A DNA stretch of 19,588 nucleotides. Source: an uncultured Eubacteriales bacterium. GTDB taxonomy: Bacteria; Bacillota; Clostridia; Lachnospirales; Lachnospiraceae. Positions 1-7,662 of this stretch are shown here, piece by piece. Position numbers and translations under genes: made by a program. The stretch spans positions 1 through 19,588 of the forward strand of contig CACZSO010000018.1 of the NCBI GenBank assembly GCA_902783795.1, written 5' to 3'. The notes below the pieces were generated by a model, which saw only the letters and a program-made list of their open reading frames with translations, was not told the DNA's origin and made no database searches. Positions within the stretch are counted from its first letter, which is position 1; each line of letters starts with the position of its first letter.

Positions 1-2305
1 TAAATGTGAAAGTATTCGTCTTCGCACAGGCCATGGTGCTGTTCTTCCAGGTATCTGATGAAGAATTCCGGTACTGCCACTGATACTTAAGATTCGTTCC
101 CTTCGCGGCCGTTGTCAGCTTTACGGTTCCGCCGACAGCTACCGTCACACTGGTATTGGGCTGCGTGGTGATTAAAGGCCTCACGGTCAGCGTCGCAGCA
201 TTCGAATAGGCTGTGCCTTTACCATTAGAAACGGCGCAGCGGTACTGATGGCCGGAATGGCTTTCAGTCGCGGTGAAGGTGAAAGTATTCGTCTTCGCAC
301 AGGCCATGGTACTGTTCTTCCAGGTATCCGTAGATGAATTCCGGTACTCCCACTGATATTTCAGGTTCGTGCCCTGGGCAGCAACAGTAAACTTCGCTGC
401 ACAGTCAACAGCTACCGACTGATCAGATGGCTGTGCTGTGATTCTAGGTATCACATGAACAGTGGATATATTGGATGTTACAACACCGTAAATATTTGTT
501 ATCTCGCACCTGTACTGATGGCCGCTGTGGCTTTCCTGTGCGGTAAAAGAGAACGAGGCAGTTTTCGCTGATGCGCTGGAACTGGCTTTCCATGAGTCGG
601 AAGAGGAATTTCGATAATACCACTGATAGGAAATATCCTTGCCCCTTGCCTGTACGTAGAAAGTAACATTGTCACCTGCAGATACGGTACGGTCAGCTAC
701 CGGCTGTGTTACAATTTCCGGTTTGTATGGGACGCCTTTTGAATAGAGATTGATCGTACCGGTCTGCCCCGGCTTAAGTCCTATCTCCAGATAGTAAGGA
801 TCATTTACATACAGGCCTTCCGGTGAAACAGAGAAATTATAGCCTCCTGAGGGATTATTATCGTTGGATGCCGCTACCTTTCCGCTGAAGTCCATAATCT
901 TAATATAGGGGTCTTTCTCTGAAGTACCATTTGTACAGTAGAAGGTATAGTCTCCTGTGTAGGGAATAATTACTTTATATCTGACATAGGTGTTTTGCTG
1001 ACTGATGGTCACAGTTTGACTGTAATTCAAATCCCATGTCTTCGTACTGCTGTAAACGGCGTACAGGGTCGTATCCTTTGTCAGTGTAATCGTTTGACCG
1101 GGAGCGTAAGTGGCGGTCAATGCCGAACTTGAAGTGCTCCACCCGGCAAAATAGTAATCCGGGAACTTGTCCGGAAGCTGTGTGGTGATCGTAACCTGCC
1201 CGTTCTCATTTGCTTTTTGTGCTGGGGGTACATTGGTGCCGCCTTTGCCGTTAAAAGTTAATGTATAGGCAGTATCCTGGATGTAAGAAGAGGACAGATC
1301 CAGATAGACCAGGGGCCGGACCCCGTTCATAGTCGAATATATAGGCGCATGATTTGCCTGCGAGGAACTGATTCCGTTTTTTTGGATATAGTAGATCCTG
1401 TTTGTGCCGTTTCTGCCGGATCCGCCCAGAGCAGACCTGGTCAGATAGTAGCCCTCGCTTTCACCCTGGGCTTCAGCATAATCAGTAGCCCCGGAAAAGA
1501 TGAGGGAGGACTTATACGTGTTGAACTGATCCTTCGTCAGCAGCATGACTTTATCGGAACGATAGAATGAGCCGGAATTATTGTCAACGATTTCTTTGGA
1601 GAACAATGCCGTCTGCTCGCTGGCTGTAAAAGCGCTGTTCAGAAAGTTGAAGGTACGGTAATCCATAAAACTGGAGCCTATACCCAGTCCATTCAGCCAG
1701 CGTTCTATGGTGGAACCATAAAAATCATTAGCATCCAGCTCCGTGTCGATACCATTGCGGTATTCCATTCCGCCGGTGCTGTCTGATCTCACTATGAAAT
1801 GGGTGTTGAATTCCTGGGCATCAATGCTTTTTGCAGTAATGGCCATGCCGGTATCCGCATCCAGTATCTCCCAGACCAAAGGCTCCCACTTGAAATAATA
1901 CGTGGTTCCGGTGTTATAACCGTTCGCTTTCTGCGGATGGACCTGGTTTTGAGACACAGGATATAAAGATTGCTCAGGGCGTTCGGAATAGATGTATACA
2001 GCCCGGTACTTCTGCGACTGGTATGTGATATCCGCATATTTCATGATGCTGGTATCCAGCTTGATCGGATAAGTGGATGCATCACTCCCGGTATTCGGAG
2101 AGTAATAAGGATAGTTGATCCACGTTTTTGAAACATTGTTAAGAGCAGAGATCAATGCACTGTCTGTGACCCTTGTCTGTGGATAGGAGCCGATCTTTAC
2201 CAGGTCGCCGTTTTCATACCCGGCGGCAGCCGGCTTTTTTCCAATAACAAAGAAGATCCCCAGGCAAAGAGTCAATACAAATATAAAACTCAAGGCTTTT
2301 TTCAT
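1..2305 (-). CDS. Secreted multi-domain surface protein with DUF6273, InlB-type repeat and Ig-like repeats (3' end beyond window)
   Basis: An open frame runs leftward from the ATG at 2305 to the window edge without a stop (768 codons visible). Residues 1-28 look like a Sec signal peptide: MKK, a hydrophobic core (LSFIFVLTLCLGIFFVIG), then an AAA-G cleavage region. Residues about 30-345 match the DUF6273 pattern (GDLVKIGSYPQTRV near the start, WEPLVWEILD, then GSTIERWLNGLG). Residues about 346-415 resemble a Listeria-Bacteroides/InlB B-repeat (TFNGKGG ... YFAGWSTS ... TLYAVY). Residues about 425-523 look like a pre-peptidase C-terminal beta domain. From about 528 come Ig-like repeats of about 91 residues with QP, YQW and HQYRC landmarks. 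GGAGG lies 11 nt before the chosen start; an in-frame ATG at 2326 overlaps that site, so I reject it. The protein is probably exported and displayed or released. Its ligand is unknown and the C-terminal anchor, if any, is outside the window. Confidence 0.85.
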   Translation of the reverse strand, partial: MKKALSFIFVLTLCLGIFFVIGKKPAAAGYENGDLVKIGSYPQTRVTDSALISALNNVSKTWINYPYYSPNTGSDASTYPIKLDTSIMKYADITYQSQKYRAVYIYSERPEQSLYPVSQNQVHPQKANGYNTGTTYYFKWEPLVWEILDADTGMAITAKSIDAQEFNTHFIVRSDSTGGMEYRNGIDTELDANDFYGSTIERWLNGLGIGSSFMDYRTFNFLNSAFTASEQTALFSKEIVDNNSGSFYRSDKVMLLTKDQFNTYKSSLIFSGATDYAEAQGESEGYYLTRSALGGSGRNGTNRIYYIQKNGISSSQANHAPIYSTMNGVRPLVYLDLSSSYIQDTAYTLTFNGKGGTNVPPAQKANENGQVTITTQLPDKFPDYYFAGWSTSSSALTATYAPGQTITLTKDTTLYAVYSSTKTWDLNYSQTVTISQQNTYVRYKVIIPYTGDYTFYCTNGTSEKDPYIKIMDFSGKVAASNDNNPSGGYNFSVSPEGLYVNDPYYLEIGLKPGQTGTINLYSKGVPYKPEIVTQPVADRTVSAGDNVTFYVQARGKDISYQWYYRNSSSDSWKASSSASAKTASFSFTAQESHSGHQYRCEITNIYGVVTSNISTVHVIPRITAQPSDQSVAVDCAAKFTVAAQGTNLKYQWEYRNSSTDTWKNSTMACAKTNTFTFTATESHSGHQYRCAVSNGKGTAYSNAATLTVRPLITTQPNTSVTVAVGGTVKLTTAAKGTNLKYQWQYRNSSSDTWKNSTMACAKTNTFTF
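6..328 (-). repeat. Near-identical tandem DNA repeat within the Ig-like domains
   Basis: Positions 6-55 and 279-328 match at 49 of 50 bases by eye, exactly 273 bp (91 codons) apart. They encode the same part of two successive Ig-like domains (DTWKNSTMACAKTNTFTF). The next domain copy, near 541-620, is recognisably related but much more diverged. This points to recent duplication or gene conversion at the distal end of the array. More copies may lie outside the window. Confidence 0.9.
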
Positions 2306-2412
2306 TTTCAGATATTCCTCCTTCATTAATAAAAATAACAGGCGTGTAATGATGATCCTTTCTGAATGTCCATCGGCTTTCTTGTCAGGCAGAAAAGACA
2401 TTTGTTATATAT

Positions 2413-2441
2413 AATATATCTATAAAATATAGCATCGTCAA
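2413..2441 (-). promoter_or_regulatory. Sigma-A-type promoter for the surface-protein gene
   Basis: On the minus strand a TTGACG -35 box (2436-2441) is followed by a 17-nt spacer and a TATATT -10 box (2413-2418). Transcription would start near 2406, giving a leader of about 100 nt before the ATG at 2305. Confidence 0.7.
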
Positions 2442-2541
2442 TGGTTCTTTTGTGTTAAATCAACAAAAAACAGGCGGATTTTTCTGGAAAATATGGCCAG
2501 TGAACCTCGATGATTTTCCTGTGGCATATTTCTTTTTCCTG

Positions 2542-2550
2542 TGCTATAAT
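2542..2550 (+). promoter_or_regulatory. Extended -10 promoter for the gdpP cluster
   Basis: TGCTATAAT is a perfect extended -10 (TGnTATAAT). The -35 position (2522-2527, TGGCAT) is a poor match, as is common for extended -10 promoters. The predicted start is near 2557, giving a leader of about 60 nt and an AAGGAG ribosome site before gdpP. Confidence 0.65.
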
Positions 2551-2616
2551 ATATATTCAATTATTGTGAGTTCGGATCGAATCTATCCTATTTAAGGGTT
2601 TTTAAGGAGTCACAAA

Positions 2617-4632
2617 ATGGAAAAGAAAAAGCAGACGGCAGTCAATGCTTATTTCAGGTGGCCGTTTTTTGCGGGGATCATACTGGCCGTGGCGGCTGTG
2701 GGTGCTTATTTTTATGATGTGAAAGTAGGGCTGTTGCTGACAGCCTTGACATTGGCGTATTATCTGGCAGCGCTCGTGATCACCCGGCTGAACCGGAAAG
2801 AGTATTTAAGGCGGCTGACGGATTTTGGTTCGGCCTTTGCCCATGTGCAGAACCAGCTCATGAGGGAGATGGACATTCCTTTTGCCCTCATCGCCCCTGA
2901 TGGAGAGGTGCTGTGGTATAATGAGGCTTTCGAACTGGCTTTCTTCCTTTTGAAGAAGCAGATCGAGATCTCCCAGGTGTTTCCGGAGCTGAAGGAGCAG
3001 GATCTTAAAAAATTTGATAATCAGACACTCGTTTTCGGCGAACAGACATTCCGCATGTTCTTAAACACCATTGACACTGTGGATGCAGAAGAGATCCTGG
3101 AGATGAGCGAAGGTCATGCAAATAAGCTTTTCAGCGCCTATTTCAAGGATGAAACAGAGCTGAATTACTTAAGGACTACGCTGGAAGAAGAGAAAAACGT
3201 GGTGGGCCTCATCTACATCGATAACTACGAAGATATCATGGAGAATGAGGAGGAAGTCCGCAAATCCATGCTTTCCGCCTTGCTGGAGCGGAAACTGAAC
3301 CGTTACATGGAACCTCTTTCCGCCGTCATGAGAAAGCTGGAAAAGGACAGATTCCTGGTGTTTATGACCCAGAAAAGCCTGTGGGAAATGCAGCAGAATA
3401 ACTTTGATATCCTGGAAGATGTGAAGACTGTCAGGATCGGCAATGAAGTGACCGCTACCCTGTCCATCGGCATAGGCTATAACGGGAAGACACCCGCTGA
3501 AAACTATGAAACAGCCCGTGCCTGCATCGACATGGCTTTAGGCCGGGGCGGAGACCAGGCGGTCGTTAAGAACGGGGATGAGATCAGTTATTACGGCGGC
3601 AAATCCAAATCCACAGAAAGAAATACCCGTGTCAAGGCCCGTATGAAAGCGGAATCCTTAAAAGACCTGATCTCTGAAGCTGAGGATGTCATCATCATGG
3701 GCCATCCCATGAGTGACCTGGACTGCCTGGGAGCAGCTATCGGTATCTACCGGATGGCGAAATTCTCCGGCAAGCGGGCCAGGATCGTGCTGGGGGCTGT
3801 GACAAACAGCATGAAGCCACTGGTGAGCTTGTTTAAGGATAATAATGAGTACGAGGCAGACCTCTTTATCAGCCGGGAGACAGCCATAAAGATCTGCCAG
3901 CCTTCCACTCTTTTGGTGGTGGTGGATACGAACCGTCCGTCTTATACAGAGTGTCCGGAACTTTTGGAAAAAGTGAACCGGGTGGTGGTCATGGACCATC
4001 ACCGGCAGGGAAAAGAACGCATCGAAAATACTACCCTGTCTTATGTGGAACCCTTTGCATCCTCTGCGTCTGAGATGGTGGCGGAAGTGGTGCAGTATTA
4101 TGACCCATCCATCCGGCTGCTGGCCCTGGAGGCCGATGCTATATTGTCCGGTATCGTTATGGATACGAATAATTTCGTGGATAAGGCTGGGGTCCGTACC
4201 TTTGAAGCGGCAGCGTATCTGCGCCGGAGCAATGCTGATGTGACCCGGGTGCGCAAACTCTTCCGCGAAAGCATGGAAGATTATAAGCTGAAGGCAGAGA
4301 CGGTGCATCGGGCGGAGATCTTTAACAGATCCTATATCATTTCCATCTGCCCCTATGAAGAGGGGAATCAGAATCGGACCGTGGTGGCAGCCCAGGCGGC
4401 TAATGAGCTGCTGGAAATCGACGGTGTGAAAGCCAGCTTTGTGTTGACAGATTTTGAAGGTAAGATCTATGTAAGCGCCCGCTCCATTGATGAGGTCAAT
4501 GTGCAGCTGATCATGGAGAAGCTGGGGGGCGGCGGCCATATGTCTGTGGCTGGTGCGCAGTTTAAGGATAAGACCATCGAAGAAGTGATCACGCTTCTGA
4601 AAGAAGTGATCACAGAATATGAAAAGGAGTAA
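2617..4632 (+). CDS. gdpP: Cyclic-di-AMP phosphodiesterase, GdpP family
   Basis: This 671-residue membrane protein hydrolyses the second messenger c-di-AMP, in the known family to pApA. Two membrane helices occupy about residues 15-33 and 36-56. A PAS-like domain follows (about 80-150), then a degenerate GGDEF domain (about 175-310) with the family phrase LGRGGDQAV. The catalytic DHH/DHHA1 module shows GHPMSDLD (362-369), VVVDTNRPS, DHH (460-462) and GGGGH (637-641). In Bacillus GdpP the first motif is GHRxxDxD; here Arg is Pro, but the metal-binding His and Asp residues remain. A good AAGGAG site precedes the ATG. It is first in the run with rplI and dnaB, a conserved Firmicutes order, with only 2 nt between its stop and rplI. 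Confidence 0.95.
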   Translation: MEKKKQTAVNAYFRWPFFAGIILAVAAVGAYFYDVKVGLLLTALTLAYYLAALVITRLNRKEYLRRLTDFGSAFAHVQNQLMREMDIPFALIAPDGEVLWYNEAFELAFFLLKKQIEISQVFPELKEQDLKKFDNQTLVFGEQTFRMFLNTIDTVDAEEILEMSEGHANKLFSAYFKDETELNYLRTTLEEEKNVVGLIYIDNYEDIMENEEEVRKSMLSALLERKLNRYMEPLSAVMRKLEKDRFLVFMTQKSLWEMQQNNFDILEDVKTVRIGNEVTATLSIGIGYNGKTPAENYETARACIDMALGRGGDQAVVKNGDEISYYGGKSKSTERNTRVKARMKAESLKDLISEAEDVIIMGHPMSDLDCLGAAIGIYRMAKFSGKRARIVLGAVTNSMKPLVSLFKDNNEYEADLFISRETAIKICQPSTLLVVVDTNRPSYTECPELLEKVNRVVVMDHHRQGKERIENTTLSYVEPFASSASEMVAEVVQYYDPSIRLLALEADAILSGIVMDTNNFVDKAGVRTFEAAAYLRRSNADVTRVRKLFRESMEDYKLKAETVHRAEIFNRSYIISICPYEEGNQNRTVVAAQAANELLEIDGVKASFVLTDFEGKIYVSARSIDEVNVQLIMEKLGGGGHMSVAGAQFKDKTIEEVITLLKEVITEYEKE

Positions 4633-4634
4633 GT

Positions 4635-5081
4635 ATGGAAGTTATTTTACTCGAGGATATCAGGAATGTAGGTAAAAAAGGGGACCAGGTAAAGCTGAAA
4701 GACGGATATGCCCGGGCCCTGCTGGCAAAAAAGCAGGTGGTGGAAGCTACCGCGAAAAATAAGAACGAACTGAAGCTTCAGCAGGCTCATGAAGATAAGA
4801 TGGCCAGAGAACGGCTGGAGAATGCTCAAAAACTGGCTGAGAAGATCTCCGGCACGTCTGTGACCATAGGCCTTCGCTGCGGAAAAGACGGAAAGATCTT
4901 CGGTTCTGTATCGTCAAAAGAAATCGCCGAAGCCTGCAAAGAGCAGCTGGATCTGGAAGTGGATAAGAAAAAACTGGTGCTGCCGGAACCCATTAAGGAA
5001 CTGGGTAAGATCGTGGTGCCTTTAAAGCTGCACCCCCAGGTCACAGCCTCGTTAAACGTCATTGTTGAAGAGCAGAAATAA
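4635..5081 (+). CDS. rplI: Large-subunit ribosomal protein bL9
   Basis: This 148-residue protein has the usual bL9 length. Its N-terminal rRNA-binding domain begins MEVILLEDIRNVGKKGDQVKL, followed by a long charged helix (about 41-75) and the C-terminal domain with FGSVSSKEIAEA. bL9 sits near the L1 stalk base and affects translational fidelity. The normally conserved segment GYARN(Y/F)L-x-PK is here GYARALLAKK, so the Asn and Pro are absent; the frame is intact on both sides. The ribosome site AAAAGGAG overlaps the end of gdpP, so translation is probably coupled. It lies 21 bp before dnaB. Confidence 0.95.
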   Translation: MEVILLEDIRNVGKKGDQVKLKDGYARALLAKKQVVEATAKNKNELKLQQAHEDKMARERLENAQKLAEKISGTSVTIGLRCGKDGKIFGSVSSKEIAEACKEQLDLEVDKKKLVLPEPIKELGKIVVPLKLHPQVTASLNVIVEEQK

Positions 5082-5102
5082 TGTAGGAAGGAAACTCACC
5101 TC

Positions 5103-6443
5103 ATGCCTCAGGAGGATGTTTTAGTCAAGCGGATACCGCCGAATTCCATCGAAGCCGAGCAGTCTGTTCTCGGCTCGATGCTTTATGCCCCGGATTCCAT
5201 CTCGGACGCTGCAGACCTGGTGAAAAGTGAGGATTTCTATCAGCGGCAGTATGGGATCATCTATGAGACCATCATGGAGCTGTACCAGGAGGGAAAACCG
5301 ACGGATATCATTAATCTTCAGAATGCGCTGAAGACAAAAGATGTGCCGCCGGAGGTCTACAGTCTGGAGTATCTGCGCGACCTGATCAATTCCGTCTTTA
5401 CATCGGCCAATATCAGATCTTATGCCCGGATCGTGGCGGAGAAGGCGCTGCTGAGAAGGATGATCAAGACCTTTGATACCCTGGAGAATGACTGCTACCT
5501 GGAGAAAGAAGATACCCAGACACTGGTCAACCGGACGGAAAAAGAGATCTTCGACCTCTTGGAAAAGCGGAAGGATTCCATCAGTAAGCCCATCGATGAG
5601 ATCACCCTGAATGTCCTGTCAAAGATCGAAGAAGCCGCGAAAAACGGCGGAGGTATCACAGGCATCCCCACCGGTTTTACCCAGCTGGACCATATGCTGA
5701 CGGGCCTTCAGCCCTCTGATCTGATCCTGGTGGCGGGACGTCCCTCCATGGGTAAAACAGCCTTCGCCCTGAACCTGGTGGATAATATTTCTGTAAAGAA
5801 AAACTACCGGACCGCTATTTTCGAGCTGGAAATGAGTGCCGAGCAGCTGGTGAACCGTATGCTGGCCATGGAAGCCCATGTGGATTCACAGAAACTGAGG
5901 ACAGGTACATTGGCGGATGCGGAATGGGACGATATCGTGGAGGCTTCCTCCATCATCGCGCGGTCGAACCTGATCATCGATGATACCGCCGGCATTAATG
6001 TGTCAGAACTCAGGAGCCGGTGCCGCCGGTACAAACTGGAAAAAGGCCTGGACCTGGTGATCATTGATTATCTGCAGCTCATGTCCGGCAGCGGGAGAGG
6101 GTCGGATAACCGGCAGCAGGAGATCTCGGAAATGACCCGGTCCTTAAAGCAGTTGGCCAGAGAACTGAATGTACCTATCATCTTATTGTCCCAGCTGTCC
6201 CGTGCACCGGAACAGCGTTCCGACCACCGGCCGCAGCTTTCAGACTTAAGAGAATCCGGCGCCATCGAACAGGACGCGGACATCGTCATCTTCCTGTACA
6301 GAGACGAAGTTTATAATAAAGAAACAGAGAAAAAGGGAATCGCGGAGATCATCGTCCAGAAACAGAGGAACGGCCCCATCGGTACTGTGGAACTGGCATG
6401 GCTGGAGAATCTTACGAAGTTCTCAAATCTGGAATATATATAA
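5103..6443 (+). CDS. dnaB: Replicative DNA helicase DnaB
   Basis: This 446-residue protein is the hexameric ATP-driven helicase that unwinds DNA at the replication fork (called DnaC in B. subtilis). The N-terminal DnaB domain begins with the family phrase PPNSIEAEQSVLGSML. The RecA-like domain carries Walker A GRPSMGKT (212-219), FELEMSAEQL, Walker B LVIIDYLQLM and the C-terminal DLRESGAIEQDADIVIFLYR. There is no intein: the P-loop and Walker B regions are continuous. A GGAAGG-type ribosome site precedes the ATG. It sits third in the gdpP-rplI-dnaB run, 25 bp before metK, with no terminator between. Confidence 0.96.
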   Translation: MPQEDVLVKRIPPNSIEAEQSVLGSMLYAPDSISDAADLVKSEDFYQRQYGIIYETIMELYQEGKPTDIINLQNALKTKDVPPEVYSLEYLRDLINSVFTSANIRSYARIVAEKALLRRMIKTFDTLENDCYLEKEDTQTLVNRTEKEIFDLLEKRKDSISKPIDEITLNVLSKIEEAAKNGGGITGIPTGFTQLDHMLTGLQPSDLILVAGRPSMGKTAFALNLVDNISVKKNYRTAIFELEMSAEQLVNRMLAMEAHVDSQKLRTGTLADAEWDDIVEASSIIARSNLIIDDTAGINVSELRSRCRRYKLEKGLDLVIIDYLQLMSGSGRGSDNRQQEISEMTRSLKQLARELNVPIILLSQLSRAPEQRSDHRPQLSDLRESGAIEQDADIVIFLYRDEVYNKETEKKGIAEIIVQKQRNGPIGTVELAWLENLTKFSNLEYI

Positions 6444-6468
6444 AATAAAAAAGACACAGAAGGAAACC

Positions 6469-7662
6469 ATGGAAAAAAATCATTTCTTATTTACCTCCGA
6501 ATCCGTGACGGAGGGGCATCCTGATAAGATCTGCGATCAGATCTCTGACGCGATCCTGGATGCTTTATTATCGGAAGATCCTATGAGCCGGGTAGCCTGC
6601 GAGACATGCTGCACCACCGGCCTGGTCATGGTCATGGGCGAGATCACGACGAACGCTTATGTGGACATCCAGAAGATCGTCCGGCAGACCGTGAAAGACA
6701 TCGGCTACACCCGGGCCAAGTTCGGTTTCGACGGCGATACCTGCGCTGTGATCACCTCTATCGATGAGCAGTCAGCGGATATAGCCCTGGGTGTGGATAC
6801 CGCCCTGGAAGTCAAAGAAAACAGTGAATCCGAAGATGCACTGGATCTGATAGGCGCCGGAGATCAGGGAATGATGTTCGGCTATGCCACTGATGAAACG
6901 CCGGAATACATGCCTTATCCCATTTCCCTGGCCCATAAGCTTTCCAGGAAACTGATGGAAGTCCGGAAGGACGGGACATTGGCCTATTTAAGACCCGACG
7001 GGAAGACTCAGGTCACCGTGGAATATGATGAGGATCATGTGCCGGTGAGGATCGATACCGTAGTCCTTTCCACTCAGCACGATGAGCAGGTGAGCCTGGA
7101 GCAGATCAAAAAGGACATCAAGACCTATGTATTCGATCCGGTGCTTCCGGCGGATATGGTGGATGAAAAGACCCGGTTCTTCGTAAACCCCACAGGACGT
7201 TTCGTCATAGGCGGACCGGCCGGCGATTCAGGACTCACAGGCCGGAAGATCATCGTGGACACCTACGGCGGCGCCTGCGGCCATGGCGGCGGAGCCTTCA
7301 GCGGCAAGGATCCCACGAAAGTGGACCGTTCCGCCTCTTACGCGGCCCGGTATGCAGCTAAAAATGTGGTGGCAGCGGGTCTGGCAAAACGGTGCGAACT
7401 GCAGCTCGCCTATGCCATCGGTGTGGCGCATCCTGTGTCTGTGTCGGTGAATACGTTCGGCACCGGCATCATCCCGGATGTGGAAATCGCAGAGCGCATA
7501 AAGCAGGTGTTCGACCTGCGGCCGGCGGGCATCATCAAGATGCTGGATTTAAGGCGTCCCATTTATAAACAGACAGCAGCCTACGGTCATTTTGGCCGTA
7601 CAGATATAGAACTTCCCTGGGAAAGACTGGATAAAACGGAGGAACTTAAAAATGGCAGATAA
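6469..7662 (+). CDS. metK: S-adenosylmethionine synthetase (methionine adenosyltransferase)
   Basis: This 397-residue cytoplasmic enzyme makes SAM from methionine and ATP. Visible motifs are GHPDKICDQISD (from residue 16), the ATP/methionine loop GAGDQG (129-134) and the glycine-rich phosphate-binding segment GGGAFSGKDPTKVDRSA (from 273). Length is normal for the family. AGAAGGAAA lies before the ATG. The 25-bp AT-rich gap from dnaB is far too short for a SAM riboswitch, so SAM feedback through a cis-acting RNA is not evident here. The 3' end overlaps proS by 11 nt. Confidence 0.97.
   Translation: MEKNHFLFTSESVTEGHPDKICDQISDAILDALLSEDPMSRVACETCCTTGLVMVMGEITTNAYVDIQKIVRQTVKDIGYTRAKFGFDGDTCAVITSIDEQSADIALGVDTALEVKENSESEDALDLIGAGDQGMMFGYATDETPEYMPYPISLAHKLSRKLMEVRKDGTLAYLRPDGKTQVTVEYDEDHVPVRIDTVVLSTQHDEQVSLEQIKKDIKTYVFDPVLPADMVDEKTRFFVNPTGRFVIGGPAGDSGLTGRKIIVDTYGGACGHGGGAFSGKDPTKVDRSASYAARYAAKNVVAAGLAKRCELQLAYAIGVAHPVSVSVNTFGTGIIPDVEIAERIKQVFDLRPAGIIKMLDLRRPIYKQTAAYGHFGRTDIELPWERLDKTEELKNGR

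Larger units (their letters stand above)
2306..2616. other. Divergent intergenic region, 311 bp
   Basis: This region separates the leftward surface-protein gene from the rightward gdpP cluster. It is clearly more AT-rich than its flanks, with a TA-rich tract at about 2403-2432. I see one promoter in each direction and a leader of about 100 nt (leftward) or 60 nt (rightward). I see no small ORF, riboswitch or terminator. Confidence 0.7.

Noticed and set aside
1349..2037. Short frames on both strands within 1349-2037 as separate genes
   Set aside because: They fall within the continuous signal-peptide-to-Ig coding frame of the minus-strand surface protein and show no features of their own.
3658..4539. 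A 293-codon open frame on the minus strand inside gdpP
   Set aside because: It lies antisense to the DHH/DHHA1 domain, is His-rich with no domain pattern, lacks a ribosome site and is explained by codon bias of the real gene.
6444..6468. A SAM riboswitch or other leader before metK
   Set aside because: Only 25 AT-rich bases separate dnaB from metK, too few for any SAM-sensing RNA.
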